Made by a program: the position numbers and the translations under genes. A stretch of DNA of 64,000 bases from assembly GCF_918741275.1 (NCBI RefSeq), contig NZ_CAKKNA010000008.1, positions 124,001 through 188,000 of the forward strand, in the 5' to 3' direction. The DNA is from Bacillus sp. CECT 9360 (GTDB lineage: Bacteria > Bacillota > Bacilli > Bacillales > DSM-1321). The notes under the pieces are model-generated. The model was not told where the DNA came from. It worked only from the letters and a program-made list of their open reading frames with translations, and did not search any database. Below are positions 34,579-44,764 of the stretch, in pieces (positions within the stretch are counted from its first letter, which is position 1; each line of letters begins with the position of its first letter).

Positions 34579-36699
34579 TCAGCCTTGAGAATTGTTGGCT
34601 GCCTCTTTTTGCTCTTTCAAAACAGCTTTGCGGGACAGGTTGACTCTGCCTTGTTTGTCGATTTCCGTAACCTTTACAAGGACTTCGTCGCCAATCGCCA
34701 CGACATCCTCAACCTTGCCAACTCTTTCCTCGGCAAGCTCGGAAATATGGACAAGGCCATCCTTGCCATTGAAGATTTCCACGAACGCGCCAAATTTCTC
34801 GATGCGTTTTACTTTACCAAGATACATTTGCCCGACTTCAACATCACGAACGATATCTTCGATGATTTTCTTCGCTTTTTGATTCATTTCTTCATTTATG
34901 GAAGAAATGAAAACAGATCCATCTTGCTCGATATCGATTTTTACGCCAGTTTCTTCAATGATTTTGTTAATTTGCTTCCCGCTTGGTCCGATCACATCAC
35001 GGATCTTATCAGGATTGATTGTCATTGTGAGAATTTTTGGAGCATATTGGCTCAACTCTACACGGGGCTGTTCCAAGGTTGCCATCATCGAGTCAAGGAT
35101 GTGCATACGTCCTCTTTTTGCCTGTTGAAGAGCTTCTTCAAGTATTTCTCTCGAAAGACCTTCAATCTTAATATCCATTTGGAGAGCGGTAACGCCCTTG
35201 GCAGTCCCGGCCACTTTGAAGTCCATGTCGCCGAGATGGTCTTCCATGCCCTGGATATCAGTCAGGATGGTATAGTATTCACCAGACTTAACTAAACCCA
35301 TGGCAATACCGGCAACCGGCGCCTTAATCGGCACACCCGCATCCATCATCGCAAGCGTACTTGCGCAAATGCTGGCCTGTGAAGTAGAACCATTTGATTC
35401 AAGTACTTCTGATACCAGTCTTACTGTGTAAGGGAAGTCCTTTTCAGCTGGAAGGACTGGTTCGAGCGCTCGTTCGCCCAAAGCACCATGCCCGATTTCA
35501 CGGCGGCCCGGCCCTCTCATCGGCCCTGTTTCACCAACGCTGAATTGCGGGAAATTGTAATGATGCATAAACCGCTTCGATTCTTCCGTTCCGAGCCCGT
35601 CCAAAATTTGCACATCGCCCATCGCGCCTAGCGTGCAAATCGAAAGTGCCTGAGTCTGGCCGCGGGTGAATAAACCGGAACCATGTGTGCGTGGCAGCAA
35701 ACCTACCTCGGAAGAAAGCGGTCTGATTTCATCCGGGTTACGACCGTCCGGACGTACTTTTTCTTCCGTGATAAGACGACGCACTTCCGCTTTAACGAGC
35801 CTGCTTAAAATTTCTTTCACTTGCTTTATTGTATGTTCATCTGCTTCTTTTTCTTCAAACTGGGCAATCACGCGATCTCTGACTTCTTTAATCGCATCTT
35901 CCCGCGCATGCTTTTCCTGAACTTGTACGGCCTTATTAATGTCATCTTCACAGAGTGATTTAACTTGCGCTTCGATCTCCGCATCCACTTCATAAAGAGC
36001 GATAGTCGTTTTTTCTTTACCAACTTCCGCGATAATTTTTTCCTGGAATTCGATCAATTTCTTGATTTCTTCATGGCCAAACATGATTGCTTCGAGCATT
36101 ACTTCTTCCGTAACTTCATTGGCACCGGCCTCAACCATGTTAATGGCATCCTTCGTGCCGGCAACCGTTAAATTGATATCGCTTTGCTCCAGCTGCTCGA
36201 CAGTCGGGTTGATAACAAATTCATTGTTCACCCGGCCGACGACAACGCCGGCAATCGGTCCTTCAAATGGAATGTCAGAAACCGTAAGTGCAAGTGAAGA
36301 TCCGAACATGGCCGCCATTTCAGTTGAGCAATCCTGATCCACGCTCATCACGATGCTAATAACCTGGACTTCGTTACGAAATCCTTCCGCAAATAGCGGA
36401 CGGATTGGACGGTCGATCAACCTGCTTGCCAAGATGGCTTTCTCGCTAGGTCTGCCTTCACGTTTAATAAAGCCGCCGGGAATCTTCCCTACAGCATATA
36501 ATCTTTCCTCATAATTCACCGTCAGAGGAAAAAAGCTTAAAGGCTTTGGTTCTTTTGAAGCTGTTGCTGTACTTAAAACAGCACTATCCCCATATCTTAC
36601 AAGAACCGCGCCGTTAGCTTGCTTGGCCAACTGGCCGACCTCAACAGTCAGGCTTCTGCCGGCCCAGTCGAATGAATAAGTTTTCTTTTCCTGTGCCAT
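34579..36699 (-). CDS. pnp: Polyribonucleotide nucleotidyltransferase (PNPase)
   Basis: The 706-residue protein has the full PNPase set: two RNase PH domains (about 10-140 and 310-540, including [25 protein letters not shown] split across motif blocks), an alpha-helical linker, a KH domain ([16 protein letters not shown], about 565) and a C-terminal S1 domain ([20 protein letters not shown], about 620-690). PNPase degrades RNA 3' to 5' with phosphate. It follows rpsO, separated by a strong terminator, and has its own promoter. Confidence 0.98.
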   Translation of the reverse strand: MAQEKKTYSFDWAGRSLTVEVGQLAKQANGAVLVRYGDSAVLSTATASKEPKPLSFFPLTVNYEERLYAVGKIPGGFIKREGRPSEKAILASRLIDRPIRPLFAEGFRNEVQVISIVMSVDQDCSTEMAAMFGSSLALTVSDIPFEGPIAGVVVGRVNNEFVINPTVEQLEQSDINLTVAGTKDAINMVEAGANEVTEEVMLEAIMFGHEEIKKLIEFQEKIIAEVGKEKTTIALYEVDAEIEAQVKSLCEDDINKAVQVQEKHAREDAIKEVRDRVIAQFEEKEADEHTIKQVKEILSRLVKAEVRRLITEEKVRPDGRNPDEIRPLSSEVGLLPRTHGSGLFTRGQTQALSICTLGAMGDVQILDGLGTEESKRFMHHYNFPQFSVGETGPMRGPGRREIGHGALGERALEPVLPAEKDFPYTVRLVSEVLESNGSTSQASICASTLAMMDAGVPIKAPVAGIAMGLVKSGEYYTILTDIQGMEDHLGDMDFKVAGTAKGVTALQMDIKIEGLSREILEEALQQAKRGRMHILDSMMATLEQPRVELSQYAPKILTMTINPDKIRDVIGPSGKQINKIIEETGVKIDIEQDGSVFISSINEEMNQKAKKIIEDIVRDVEVGQMYLGKVKRIEKFGAFVEIFNGKDGLVHISELAEERVGKVEDVVAIGDEVLVKVTEIDKQGRVNLSRKAVLKEQKEAANNSQG

Positions 36700-36771
36700 T
36701 CTTTGATAAACCCCTCTCTACTTCTTCGCTTTCGGGGCCTGGTATTACACCTGAACCCTTTTGATCCAACG

Positions 36772-36800
36772 ATTATATATGTCAATGTTGTTAAAAACAA
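36772..36800 (-). promoter_or_regulatory. Sigma-A promoter of pnp
   Basis: On the minus strand TTGTTT (36800-36795), a 17-base spacer and TATAAT (36777-36772) lie about 73 bases before the pnp start. Confidence 0.7.
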
Positions 36801-36904
36801 TTAATAAACAAGCTATCCCTATTATGCACGAAAAAAACAAGTGTTAACAGCGCTAAGGGATTGATTATGTAACAAACGGCTGTCTATGACAGAATATAAA
36901 GCTA

Positions 36905-36931
36905 ACAAAAAAGCGGGAAATTTCCCGCTTT
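36905..36931 (-). terminator. Terminator of rpsO
   Basis: On the minus strand AAGCGGGAAA and TTTCCCGCTT form a perfect 10-bp stem followed by TTTTG, ten bases after the rpsO stop. Confidence 0.94.
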
Positions 36932-36940
36932 CTTGAAAGA

Positions 36941-37210
36941 TTATCGACGCAAACCTAATTTAGTGATAAGTTCACGGTAACGAGTAACATCTTTATTACG
37001 TAGGTACGTCAATAGATTACGACGCTTACCTACCATTTTAAGTAGACCGCGACGTGAGTGGTGGTCTTTCTTATGAACACGCAAATGGTCGTTCAAATTG
37101 TTGATATCTTCTGTGAGGACAGCAATCTGAACTTCTGGTGATCCAGTGTCAGCGTCATGAGTTTTGTACTCATTGATTAGTTCGTTTTTACGTTCTTGCG
37201 TAATAGCCAT
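36941..37210 (-). CDS. rpsO: 30S ribosomal protein S15
   Basis: The 89-residue protein begins [27 protein letters not shown], the S15 signature, and ends [13 protein letters not shown]15 binds the central domain of 16S rRNA early in 30S assembly. ATG 37210 is used, with AGGAGGTGA upstream; the GTG at 37219 belongs to that site. It has its own promoter and a structured leader of about 85-90 nt, so autoregulation by S15 is likely. Confidence 0.98.
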   Translation of the reverse strand: MAITQERKNELINEYKTHDADTGSPEVQIAVLTEDINNLNDHLRVHKKDHHSRRGLLKMVGKRRNLLTYLRNKDVTRYRELITKLGLRR

Positions 37211-37219
37211 CCGTTTCAC

Positions 37220-37300
37220 CTCCTAAGATTTCGTTAAAATCCCCAATTACCGAGCCAGCGTCGGAGACTCGACCAGCCAAGTAACGGTTATTTTCATACA
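37220..37300 (-). promoter_or_regulatory. Structured 5' leader of rpsO, possible S15-binding site
   Basis: The transcribed leader contains TTACTTGGCTGG, TCGAGTCTCCGA and CTGGCTCGGTAA segments that can pair (TTAC/GTAA, TCG/CGA) into a junction just upstream of the AGGAGG. S15 autoregulation through leader structures that mimic 16S rRNA is known in related bacilli. That this leader does so is inference. Confidence 0.45.
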
Positions 37301-37306
37301 ATTAAT

Positions 37307-37335
37307 AGAATACATTGTTTTGCGGTTGATTGCAA
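37307..37335 (-). promoter_or_regulatory. Sigma-A promoter of rpsO
   Basis: On the minus strand TTGCAA (37335-37330), a 17-base spacer and TATTCT (37312-37307) lie about 97 bases before the rpsO start. Confidence 0.7.
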
Positions 37336-37355
37336 GTGTAAACAAAAGGTTTATT

Positions 37356-37436
37356 AACGCAAACTCGCTGATTGACAAGTCTTATAAGGCGACTATCAGG
37401 TCCAGTTGCATCAAGACAGATAGGAAAGCTTCTTCT
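37356..37436 (-). repeat. Dispersed repeat family 1, copy C (ribF-rpsO intergenic, diverged)
   Basis: The minus strand carries TAGGAAAG/CTTTCCTA arms next to the ribF stop, a GATGCAACTGGACC segment matching the TGCAACTACG part of other copies, and CTTGTC-AATC-AGCGAG followed by TTTGC. It is the most diverged of the co-directional copies. Confidence 0.65.
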
Positions 37437-37439
37437 TTC

Positions 37440-38381
37440 CTAGCCGCCAAAATAAGCCTGTGCATCTGTTTTATCCGCGTCAATCTGCTTGATGAGCTCT
37501 TCAATTCCATTGAATTTCTTCTCGCTTCTCAACCGTTTATGCCATTCTATTTCGACTTCTTCATCATATATCTCTCCGCTGAACGACAAAATATGGACTT
37601 CAACCGAAGGATGTTCCGGGCGTTTTTCATGGAACGTCGGTTTATAACCGACGTTGCAAACCCCATCATACCACTTGTCCTGTATGCTAATGCGTACAGC
37701 GTAGACCCCTGTGGATGGGAATAGATAATTGTCGCTCACTTGTATGTTGGCGGTCGGAAAACCGAGCTGACGCCCTCTCTTTTCACCGTGTATAACAATT
37801 CCGCGCGTCGTATAAAAGCGGCCAGACAGCCGATGAAATTCGGTGAAGTCTCCATTTTCAAAGATTTTCCGAACTCTTGTTGAACTGACCTTTTCATCTT
37901 CTAACGTTTGCTTTTCAACGATTGTCTGAGTAAAACGGCCTCCGGAATGAAACGGGAGAGTTTCCATCGTTCCCTTGCCGTATCGGCCATATGTGTAATC
38001 AAAGCCAGCCACAATATGGCGGACATTGAGCTTGATTAAATAATCGTCGACAAATTCCTGAGGATACAGAGAGGCGAATTCCTCTGTAAAATGAATGATG
38101 AATAAGTAATCCACACCTAAATCGGCTATGTATCCTGTTTTATCCTGTATGGGAGTAATATAGCGTACATGTTGCACATTCTTACCCAAAACAGCAGAAG
38201 GATGAGGGTCGAATGTCATGACAGCCGAACTCATTCCTCTGCTTTTCGCTGTATCGACAGCGGTATGAATCACTTTTTGATGCCCTTTATGCACACCGTC
38301 GAAGAAACCGAGTGCTATCACGAGGGGTGGGAAATCCTCGCTGTTAAAATGGTGAGGATGCTCAATTGCGATCACTTTCAC
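37440..38381 (-). CDS. ribF: Bifunctional riboflavin kinase/FAD synthetase
   Basis: The 313-residue protein joins an N-terminal FAD synthetase nucleotidyltransferase domain (ALGFFDGVHKGHQKVI, about residues 23-38; SSTRVRK, about 167) to a C-terminal riboflavin kinase domain (GEKRGRQLGFPTANI, about 198-212; GVYAVRI). It converts riboflavin to FMN and FAD. The start is GTG 38381 behind GGAG. It follows truB closely, as in B. subtilis, at the end of the nusA-infB operon. Confidence 0.96.
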   Translation of the reverse strand: MKVIAIEHPHHFNSEDFPPLVIALGFFDGVHKGHQKVIHTAVDTAKSRGMSSAVMTFDPHPSAVLGKNVQHVRYITPIQDKTGYIADLGVDYLFIIHFTEEFASLYPQEFVDDYLIKLNVRHIVAGFDYTYGRYGKGTMETLPFHSGGRFTQTIVEKQTLEDEKVSSTRVRKIFENGDFTEFHRLSGRFYTTRGIVIHGEKRGRQLGFPTANIQVSDNYLFPSTGVYAVRISIQDKWYDGVCNVGYKPTFHEKRPEHPSVEVHILSFSGEIYDEEVEIEWHKRLRSEKKFNGIEELIKQIDADKTDAQAYFGG

Positions 38382-38416
38382 GGTCTATTCTCCTCTTTCT
38401 ACCGGAAAACTTATAT

Positions 38417-39334
38417 TTAACCCTGTATTAGAACCTTTACAGGCTTGATTAGATTTTCTTTATTCGAATGAATTTGATAAATGGCTAACGCCTTTTGCCT
38501 AGCATCAACCATCACAAAAGGAATACCTTTCCCAACCGGCAAATCGGCCGGCTGCTCCATAACGGCGCCATTTTCCACTTTCTTTGCTACTTTATCATTT
38601 ATATGGTATTTGGGCAAATGTAAAAGCCCTCTTTCTAATGGCAAAAACAGCTCCTCTTGCTGCCCCGCAGCCATCAGTTCTTCCACTTCCTCAAGGGTTT
38701 TGCAGTCATCCCTTGTAAAACCCGCAGACTCAATCCGTGAAAGATCAGACATATGCGCCGGGAAACCGAGCATTTCCCCTATCATGACAGCAAGCGTTCT
38801 GATGTAAGTTCCCTTGCTGCAGCTGACCCTAAACCGAAACGAGATCGTTTCACCTGTAAATTCCTGCCGATCATCGAGCAAAACAAGTTCATGGATGGAC
38901 ACCTTCCTTGTCGGCCGTTCTATGATAAGACCAGCTCTTGCATATTCATAAAGCTTCTTGCCATTTACCTTTACTGCCGAATACATCGGCGGGGTCTGTT
39001 CGATTTCTCCAGTTAAAGAAGATAGGATTTGAAGGATACGTTCCCTCTTGATCGGGCTAGAGATCCCTTTCTCTTCTACCTTTTCTCCGCTGGCATCCTC
39101 GGTAGTTGTCGAGTAACCAATTGTCACTTCACCCTCATAGGCTTTGCCTGCTTCTGTTATGTATTCGGCTATTTTCGTAGCCCGGCCGATGCAAATCGGC
39201 AAAACACCGGTTACATCGGGATCCAGCGTCCCGGTGTGTCCGACCTTTTTTGTTTTGAGAATCTTTCTAAGTTTAAATACGCAGTCATGCGACGTCATGC
39301 CTTTAGGCTTCCACAATGGCAATATCCCTTCCAA
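38417..39334 (-). CDS. truB: tRNA pseudouridine synthase B (Psi55)
   Basis: TruB makes pseudouridine 55 in the T-loop of tRNAs. The 305-residue protein has the catalytic Asp in GHTGTLDPDVTGVLP (about residue 38), the substrate-binding PPMYSAVKVNGKKLYEYAR block and SKGTYIRTLAVMIGE. I chose TTG 39334, eight bases after AGAGG, which gives MEGILPLWKPKGMTSHDCV as in homologues; the GTG at 39343 overlaps the binding site. A terminator lies between rbfA and this gene, but truB-ribF probably also receive read-through. Confidence 0.94.
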   Translation of the reverse strand: MEGILPLWKPKGMTSHDCVFKLRKILKTKKVGHTGTLDPDVTGVLPICIGRATKIAEYITEAGKAYEGEVTIGYSTTTEDASGEKVEEKGISSPIKRERILQILSSLTGEIEQTPPMYSAVKVNGKKLYEYARAGLIIERPTRKVSIHELVLLDDRQEFTGETISFRFRVSCSKGTYIRTLAVMIGEMLGFPAHMSDLSRIESAGFTRDDCKTLEEVEELMAAGQQEELFLPLERGLLHLPKYHINDKVAKKVENGAVMEQPADLPVGKGIPFVMVDARQKALAIYQIHSNKENLIKPVKVLIQG

Positions 39335-39368
39335 GCCTTCCACCTCTTTACTTGTTTACTTTTCGGTC

Positions 39369-39399
39369 AAAAAAAAGATAGACAACGAATGTCTATCTT
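39369..39399 (-). terminator. Intercistronic terminator between rbfA and truB
   Basis: On the minus strand AGATAGACA and TGTCTATCT form a 9-bp stem around TTCGT followed by seven or more T residues. It lies 7 bases past the rbfA stop and 35 bases before the truB start, so truB-ribF expression must rely on read-through or a hidden promoter. Confidence 0.92.
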
Positions 39400-39405
39400 C
39401 TGATG

Positions 39406-39774
39406 CTATTCCTCGTCCTTTTGAGAAGGTTTCTCTTCCGCATGGATCTGATGAATGAGTGTGTCAATTTTATTTCCGTAAGAAATGGATTCATCAAATT
39501 CAAACGCAAGTTCGGGAGTTTTGCGAAGGCGGATTCTTTGTCCAATTTCAGAACGGATAAATCCTTTTGCCTTGGCAAGACCCTTAAGCGTGTTTTCTCT
39601 TTGCTCTTCATCGCCAAGCACCGATATATAGACGGTAGCTTGTTGAAGATCGCCGGTAACCGCAACATCCGTTACCGTTACGAAGCCGATCCGGGGATCC
39701 TTAATCTTGCGGCCGATGATCTCACTCAGCTCTTTTTTCATTTGTTCGCCAACACGATTCGCACGAAGGCTCAT
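39406..39774 (-). CDS. rbfA: 30S ribosome-binding factor A
   Basis: The 122-residue protein has the RbfA KH-like domain ([50 protein letters not shown]). RbfA helps mature the 16S rRNA 5' end and 30S subunits. It follows ylxP and infB. GAGGTGATTGT precedes the ATG. The C-terminal tail is charged ([10 protein letters not shown]). Confidence 0.96.
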   Translation of the reverse strand: MSLRANRVGEQMKKELSEIIGRKIKDPRIGFVTVTDVAVTGDLQQATVYISVLGDEEQRENTLKGLAKAKGFIRSEIGQRIRLRKTPELAFEFDESISYGNKIDTLIHQIHAEEKPSQKDEE

Positions 39775-39791
39775 ACAATCACCTCGCTAGC

Positions 39792-40073
39792 TTATAGCCA
39801 TTCTATATCTGTTATTGTGCGTTCCAGTTCAGGAAATGAATCTAGAAATTGCAGGGCATTTTGCAATTCTCTCTCAGTAGCCTTACGGGAAGACGTCACG
39901 GTGACAATGGCAATTTTTGTTCGTTGCCAAACATCCTGATGCCCGGTTTCCGCCACTGAGATATTGAACTTTTGTTTAAGTCGTGTCATTACACGCTGGA
40001 GCACGGCTCGCTTTTCCTTTAAAGAGTGGGCTTCATGTATCATGCATTCACATTCGGCAGAGCCGATGATCAC
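39792..40073 (-). CDS. ylxP: DUF503 family protein (YlxP)
   Basis: The 93-residue protein ([34 protein letters not shown]) belongs to DUF503, always found between infB and rbfA in bacilli and thought to assist ribosome or initiation functions, though its role is not established. It starts with GTG 40073, whose GTGA overlaps the infB stop by four bases, so translation is coupled. Confidence 0.93.
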   Translation of the reverse strand: MIIGSAECECMIHEAHSLKEKRAVLQRVMTRLKQKFNISVAETGHQDVWQRTKIAIVTVTSSRKATERELQNALQFLDSFPELERTITDIEWL

Positions 40074-42277
40074 TTACGTTCCACTTCTTCCATGACAAAT
40101 GCTTCGATCACGTCGCCTTCTTTGATATCATTGAAGTTTTTAATCGTAATCCCGCACTCGTAGTTTTGAGCTACTTCTTTCGCATCATCTTTAAAACGTT
40201 TCAATGCGTCGAGTTCGCCTTCAAAGATCACGACACCCTGACGGATCAAGCGCACGCCGCTGTCCCGAGTAATTTTTCCGTCGGTAACATATGAACCGGC
40301 AATCGTACCCACCTTGGACACTTTGAAAGTTGTACGCACTTCAGCCTGGCCGATGATTTTTTCTTCGAATTCAGGATCAAGCATGCCTTTCATCGCCGCT
40401 TCAATTTCTTCGATTACCTTGTAAATAATCCGGTGTAGTCGAACATCGACGTTTTCAGATTCGGCCGCACGTTTTGCATTTACATCAGGACGTACGTTAA
40501 ATCCGATGACAATTGCGTTAGAAGCAGTTGCCAGGATGATATCGGATTCAGTTATGGCACCGACACCGGTGTGGATAATTTTAATCTTAGCCCCTTCAAC
40601 TTCAATTTTCCGAAGGGATGCGGCAAGTGCTTCGGCAGAACCCTGAACATCTGCTTTTAAAATGATGTTTAGTTCTTTCATTTCCCCTTGTTGCATTTGT
40701 TCAAACAATGTATCCAATGTTACACGGGATTTCTCGCTGCGTTGAGATACAAGCTGTATCTGTGTACGTGCTTCGCCAACCTGGCGGGCTGTTTTTTCGT
40801 CTTCGAATACGATAAAACGATCACCGGCCTGCGGCACTTCGCTCAATCCTGTAATTTCTACAGGAGTAGACGGACCTGCATCCTTAACCCTGCGCCCTAA
40901 ATCGTTCACCATGGCCCGAACGCGTCCGAAAGAATTACCGACAACAATCGGATCGCCGATTTTCAAGGTACCAGTTTGGACAAGAAGGGTTGCTACTGAA
41001 CCGCGCCCCTTGTCAAGCTGGGCTTCAATAACCGTTCCGATTGCTCTGCGGTTTGGATTTGCTTTGAATTCTTCTACCTCGCTGACGAGCAGAATCATTT
41101 CAAGAAGACTATCGATCCCTTCACCGTTTTTGGCAGAAATCGGGGCAAAGATTGTATCGCCGCCCCAGGCTTCCGCTACAAGGCCATGTTCAGAAAGCTC
41201 CTGCATAACACGGTCCGGATTGGCACCTGGCTTATCCATTTTGTTTACCGCTACAATGATTGGAACCTCCGCGGCTTTAGCATGGTTGATCGCTTCGACC
41301 GTTTGAGGCATCACCCCATCATCTGCTGCTACGACAAGGATTGTAATATCTGTAACCTTTGCACCGCGAGCACGCATGGTCGTAAAGGCTGCGTGGCCCG
41401 GTGTATCCAGGAAGGTTATTTTCTTATCATTAACAACTACCTGATAAGCACCGATATGCTGAGTGATACCGCCCGCTTCACCTTCTGTAACTTTCGTGTT
41501 GCGGATGGAGTCGAGCAATGTAGTTTTGCCATGGTCAACATGCCCCATGATGGTCACAACAGATGGACGTTCGATTAAATCTGCCTCGTTATCTTCAGTC
41601 ACCAGTGATTCTAAATCAGTTAAATCAACCGGGATAATTTCTTCGACTTCCACATTATACTCAGTTCCAATCAGCTCGATTGCATCTTTTTCCAAATATT
41701 GGTTAATCGTTGCCATGACGCCTAACATAAAGAGCTTTTTAATGATTTCAGAAGGTTCGCGGTGAAGCTTCTTCGCGAGTTCCGCAACGGTCAGGGATTC
41801 TGTAAATGTAATCTTGGAAGGAAGCTCTCTTTCTTTTCTTTTTTGAACCGGTGCAGGTGATTGCTGCTGAGGTTTTTGTCTGTTATTTCTATTACGGTTG
41901 TTTTGGTTATTGTTTTTGCCTTTAAAAACCTTCGATTCTTTTTTCTGGTTTTCCTGGACGGTTTTCTTGCCGACAACAGGTTTAGGTATTGGTTTCTTCT
42001 GAATCTTTTCTGTCTTTTTCACAACGTTTGTATTTTCATCAGCCTCGGCCTCATACTTTTCAACTGTAGGGGACTGTTTTGGCGTTGTAACCGCACCCGC
42101 GGCTTGTTTTTTCTCTTCTTTTGGCTTAAAGCCCTCATTTAACTTTTCAACGGTTGTATCATCTAATGCTGCCATATGGTTGGATACCTCAATGTTCATT
42201 TCTTTAAGTTTATTGATAACGTCCTTACTTGGAACGTTCTTTTGTTTTGCATATTCATAAACACGCAATTTGGTCAT
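40070..42277 (-). CDS. infB: Translation initiation factor IF-2
   Basis: The 735-residue protein has the N-terminal IF2N motif ([20 protein letters not shown]), a basic, glutamine/asparagine-rich linker (about 60-165), a second IF2N segment, and the GTPase domain with [18 protein letters not shown] and NKMDKP (about 245-360), followed by domains II-IV. It brings fMet-tRNA to the 30S subunit. ATG 42277 is used with GGGGGTGA upstream; the frame opens further upstream to 42340 but lies within the end of ylxQ. It is part of the nusA operon. Confidence 0.97.
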   Translation of the reverse strand: MTKLRVYEYAKQKNVPSKDVINKLKEMNIEVSNHMAALDDTTVEKLNEGFKPKEEKKQAAGAVTTPKQSPTVEKYEAEADENTNVVKKTEKIQKKPIPKPVVGKKTVQENQKKESKVFKGKNNNQNNRNRNNRQKPQQQSPAPVQKRKERELPSKITFTESLTVAELAKKLHREPSEIIKKLFMLGVMATINQYLEKDAIELIGTEYNVEVEEIIPVDLTDLESLVTEDNEADLIERPSVVTIMGHVDHGKTTLLDSIRNTKVTEGEAGGITQHIGAYQVVVNDKKITFLDTPGHAAFTTMRARGAKVTDITILVVAADDGVMPQTVEAINHAKAAEVPIIVAVNKMDKPGANPDRVMQELSEHGLVAEAWGGDTIFAPISAKNGEGIDSLLEMILLVSEVEEFKANPNRRAIGTVIEAQLDKGRGSVATLLVQTGTLKIGDPIVVGNSFGRVRAMVNDLGRRVKDAGPSTPVEITGLSEVPQAGDRFIVFEDEKTARQVGEARTQIQLVSQRSEKSRVTLDTLFEQMQQGEMKELNIILKADVQGSAEALAASLRKIEVEGAKIKIIHTGVGAITESDIILATASNAIVIGFNVRPDVNAKRAAESENVDVRLHRIIYKVIEEIEAAMKGMLDPEFEEKIIGQAEVRTTFKVSKVGTIAGSYVTDGKITRDSGVRLIRQGVVIFEGELDALKRFKDDAKEVAQNYECGITIKNFNDIKEGDVIEAFVMEEVERK

Positions 42278-42296
42278 ACGTTCACCCCCGTAAAAT

Positions 42297-42599
42297 TTAA
42301 TCGAGCAACGTCTGGAGTTTTCGTGCAAAACCTTCATCAAGCACGGCGACTGTCACTCTCGCTTCCTTGCCAATCGCCTGCCCAAGCATTGACCTATTTT
42401 CCACTCTTTTTATGGGCACTTTATAAAAGCTGCACTTATCAGAGATTTTTTTTTCTGTATTTGCAGAAGCATCTGAAGCTAGCAACACGAGCTTCGCCTT
42501 ACCGCTTCTAACCTCTTTTATGACTAATTCTTCTCCGGAAATTAGCTTACGCGCCCGATTGGCCAAACCTAATAGAGACATCCATTGCTGCTGTGTCAT
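42297..42599 (-). CDS. ylxQ: L7Ae-like RNA-binding protein (YlxQ)
   Basis: The 100-residue protein has the L7Ae/L30e/S12e/Gadd45 fold ([37 protein letters not shown]) and is the YlxQ protein of the nusA-infB operon. Family members bind kink-turn RNA. Its ATG overlaps the end of ylxR by four bases. Confidence 0.94.
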   Translation of the reverse strand: MTQQQWMSLLGLANRARKLISGEELVIKEVRSGKAKLVLLASDASANTEKKISDKCSFYKVPIKRVENRSMLGQAIGKEARVTVAVLDEGFARKLQTLLD

Positions 42600-42880
42600 T
42601 TAGTCGAATGGTTCTCCTTTTCGGCTAATTCCAGTAACTGTTCATAGAGGGAAGGATCGATTGTCGCGCCTAAGTGATTGCTTAGGACATTCTTTTTCTT
42701 TGCAAGCTCGATTGTTTCCCGGTCCAGTGTCAAATAGGCCCCGCGTCCTGACTTTTTTCCGGTCGGATCAATGCTGATTTCCCCATCTTTGGAGCGGACG
42801 ATCCTGATTAGCTCTTTCTTCGACTTCATCTCGCCAGATGCGACACATTTGCGCATCGGTATTTTCTTGCGACTGTTCAT
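42596..42880 (-). CDS. ylxR: YlxR family RNA-binding protein
   Basis: The 94-residue basic protein carries the YlxR signature ([23 protein letters not shown] and GRGAYL). Family members bind RNA; YlxR/RnpM has been reported to modulate RNase P. Two adjacent ATGs (42883 and 42880) follow AGAGGTG; the second has the better spacing. It lies between nusA and ylxQ. Confidence 0.94.
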   Translation of the reverse strand: MNSRKKIPMRKCVASGEMKSKKELIRIVRSKDGEISIDPTGKKSGRGAYLTLDRETIELAKKKNVLSNHLGATIDPSLYEQLLELAEKENHSTK

Positions 42881-42897
42881 CATCGGTCACCTCTTAC

Positions 42898-44025
42898 TTA
42901 CTCGTTATCCTCAGAATAATCATCGTCTTCTTCTCCATAGCTGTCTCTGTTTAAAAGAAATTCCTGTTCGCTGGCTGGATAAATCCCCGCCTCGCGAGCA
43001 TCCGTTTCACTCTTAATATCAATTTTCCAGCCTGTTAATTTGGCTGCAAGACGGGCATTTTGTCCGCGTTTACCAATCGCAAGGGAAAGCTGATAATCGG
43101 GAACGATTACCGTCGTCGCTTTTTCTTCCTCCTTGACGATTACTTCAAGCACCTTTGAAGGACTTAACGCGTTTCCGACAAATATGACCGGGTCTTCTGA
43201 CCATTTTACGATATCGATCTTTTCGCCTTTAAGTTCGTTGACGATAGCCTGGACACGCTGGCCTTTTTGACCGACACATGAGCCTACCGGATCAACTTCA
43301 TCGTTATCGGAATGGACGGAAATTTTGGAACGGTCGCCCGCCTCCCGGGCCACTGATTTAATTTCTACCGTTCCGTCAAAAATTTCCGGAACCTCGATTT
43401 CAAACAGTCGCTTCAGCAGACCTGGATGTGTTCGGGACACGAAAACTTGAGGTCCTTTTGAGGTTTTTTCAACCTTTGTAAGAAATACCTTAATCCGGTC
43501 GTGCGGCTTATATTTCTCGTTAGGCATTTGCTCATTGATTGGTAGCAAAGCTTCGATTTTTCCAAGCGATACATAAATGAAGCGGGAATCTTGGCGCTGA
43601 ACGATCCCGGTCATGATGTCTTCTTCACGATCGATGAATTCAGAGTAAATGATTCCGCGCTCAGCTTCACGTACTCGCTGGGTCACAACCTGTTTGGCGG
43701 TTTGCGCAGCGATACGACCGAAGTCCTTAGGCGTCACTTCCATTTCTACAACGTCTTCGAGTTGGTAATTCGGATTGATTTTCTTTGCTTCTTCAACAGA
43801 AATCTCAAGCCGGGTGTCGAATACCTCCTCTACAACATCCTTTCTTGCAAACACTCTCATCGAACCTTTTTCAAGGTTTAAGTCGATGCGTACGTTTTGG
43901 GCTTGATTAAAGTTGCGGCGATATGCAGAAATAAGTGCAGCTTCGATTGCATCGATTAAAATATCCCTGGAGATTCCCTTTTCTCTTTCCAAAACGTTGA
44001 GAGCATCCATTAACTCACTAGCCAT
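42898..44025 (-). CDS. nusA: Transcription termination/antitermination factor NusA
   Basis: The 375-residue protein has the N-terminal RNA polymerase-binding domain ([26 protein letters not shown] split over two blocks), an S1 domain (about 130-200), and two KH domains ([18 protein letters not shown], about 245; [20 protein letters not shown], about 310). The C-terminal end is acidic ([12 protein letters not shown]) and lacks the AR repeats of E. coli NusA, as usual in Firmicutes. It follows rimP by 36 bases. Confidence 0.97.
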   Translation of the reverse strand: MASELMDALNVLEREKGISRDILIDAIEAALISAYRRNFNQAQNVRIDLNLEKGSMRVFARKDVVEEVFDTRLEISVEEAKKINPNYQLEDVVEMEVTPKDFGRIAAQTAKQVVTQRVREAERGIIYSEFIDREEDIMTGIVQRQDSRFIYVSLGKIEALLPINEQMPNEKYKPHDRIKVFLTKVEKTSKGPQVFVSRTHPGLLKRLFEIEVPEIFDGTVEIKSVAREAGDRSKISVHSDNDEVDPVGSCVGQKGQRVQAIVNELKGEKIDIVKWSEDPVIFVGNALSPSKVLEVIVKEEEKATTVIVPDYQLSLAIGKRGQNARLAAKLTGWKIDIKSETDAREAGIYPASEQEFLLNRDSYGEEDDDYSEDNE

Positions 44026-44061
44026 GGTTGATCCCCCTTCATGTTAAATTTTCCTTATGTT

Positions 44062-44535
44062 TTAAGAAAAAGTGACCGCGAGTCTCGCTTTCGCTACTTT
44101 TTCATATGGAATCACGACTGTTTTCTTTCTGGTTTTGATGGTCACTTCCAATGTGACTTCATTCCCGTCAAAACCGGTAAGAATGCCTTCAAATTCTTTT
44201 TCATCCAAAATGGGTTCATATGTCTTTATGTACACATTTTTCCCTATAGCTTTTTGAAAATCCTTTTCTTTTTTCAGTGGCCGTTCAGCACCTGGTGATG
44301 ATACCTCGAGAAAATAATTTTGTGGAATTGGATCGAGCTCATCAAGCTTCTCGCTAAGCTTTTCGCTAACTTGGCCGCAATCTTCAATGTCAACGCCGCC
44401 TTCTTTATCTATATAGACACGGAGAAACCAGCTTTTTCCTTCCTTTGCATACTCCACTTCAACTAATTCCAGCCCTGATTCATCCAGAATCGGGGTAACC
44501 AGTTCTTCTACAACCTCAGTTACCTTTTTGCTCAT
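44062..44535 (-). CDS. rimP: Ribosome maturation factor RimP
   Basis: The 157-residue protein has the RimP N-domain ([22 protein letters not shown]) and the [16 protein letters not shown] motif near residue 88. RimP is needed for 30S maturation. It is the first gene of the nusA-infB operon. GGAGG lies upstream of the ATG, and a promoter and a stable leader hairpin precede it. Confidence 0.96.
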   Translation of the reverse strand: MSKKVTEVVEELVTPILDESGLELVEVEYAKEGKSWFLRVYIDKEGGVDIEDCGQVSEKLSEKLDELDPIPQNYFLEVSSPGAERPLKKEKDFQKAIGKNVYIKTYEPILDEKEFEGILTGFDGNEVTLEVTIKTRKKTVVIPYEKVAKARLAVTFS

Positions 44536-44608
44536 ATGCTTCCTCCATACATCATCGAAGTTCGTTCTTTGTAATGGATTCTTGAAAAAATAGTCAATTA
44601 CAACACGA

Positions 44609-44630
44609 AAGAGTGGGTTTCCCCACTCTT
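44609..44630 (-). other. Leader hairpin upstream of rimP
   Basis: On the minus strand AAGAGTGGG, loop GAAA, CCCACTCTT form a perfect 9-bp stem with a GNRA loop, about 30 bases downstream of the promoter -10. It is followed by TCG rather than a T-run. It could be an attenuator remnant or a 5' stabilising element. Confidence 0.65.
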
Positions 44631-44661
44631 GCCATTGGTTTATCTCAGCATTTCCAATAAA

Positions 44662-44690
44662 AATATACCATAATCGCGATTTTATTGCAA
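44662..44690 (-). promoter_or_regulatory. Sigma-A promoter of the rimP-nusA-infB operon
   Basis: On the minus strand TTGCAA (44690-44685), a 17-base spacer and TGG-TATATT (-10 at 44667-44662, extended) lie about 127 bases before rimP. Confidence 0.8.
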
Positions 44691-44732
44691 ATGTCCATCA
44701 AGCTTTGCAAGCCTTGGTGCTGATGCTTGAAG

Positions 44733-44764
44733 AAAAAATACCGCAACACGCTTTGTGGTATTTA
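44733..44764 (-). terminator. Terminator of polC
   Basis: On the minus strand AAATACC-CA and TTG-GGTATTT arms around AAGCGTG are followed by TTTTC. The 5' arm overlaps the polC stop codon. Confidence 0.85.

Noticed and set aside
34585-35295. Plus-strand open frame of 236 codons opposite pnp
   Set aside because: Antisense shadow of a conserved coding region; composition reflects the pnp codons on the other strand.
39403-39939. Plus-strand open frame of 178 codons opposite rbfA and ylxP
   Set aside because: It is fully antisense to two well-recognised genes, has no family resemblance and no ribosome binding site.
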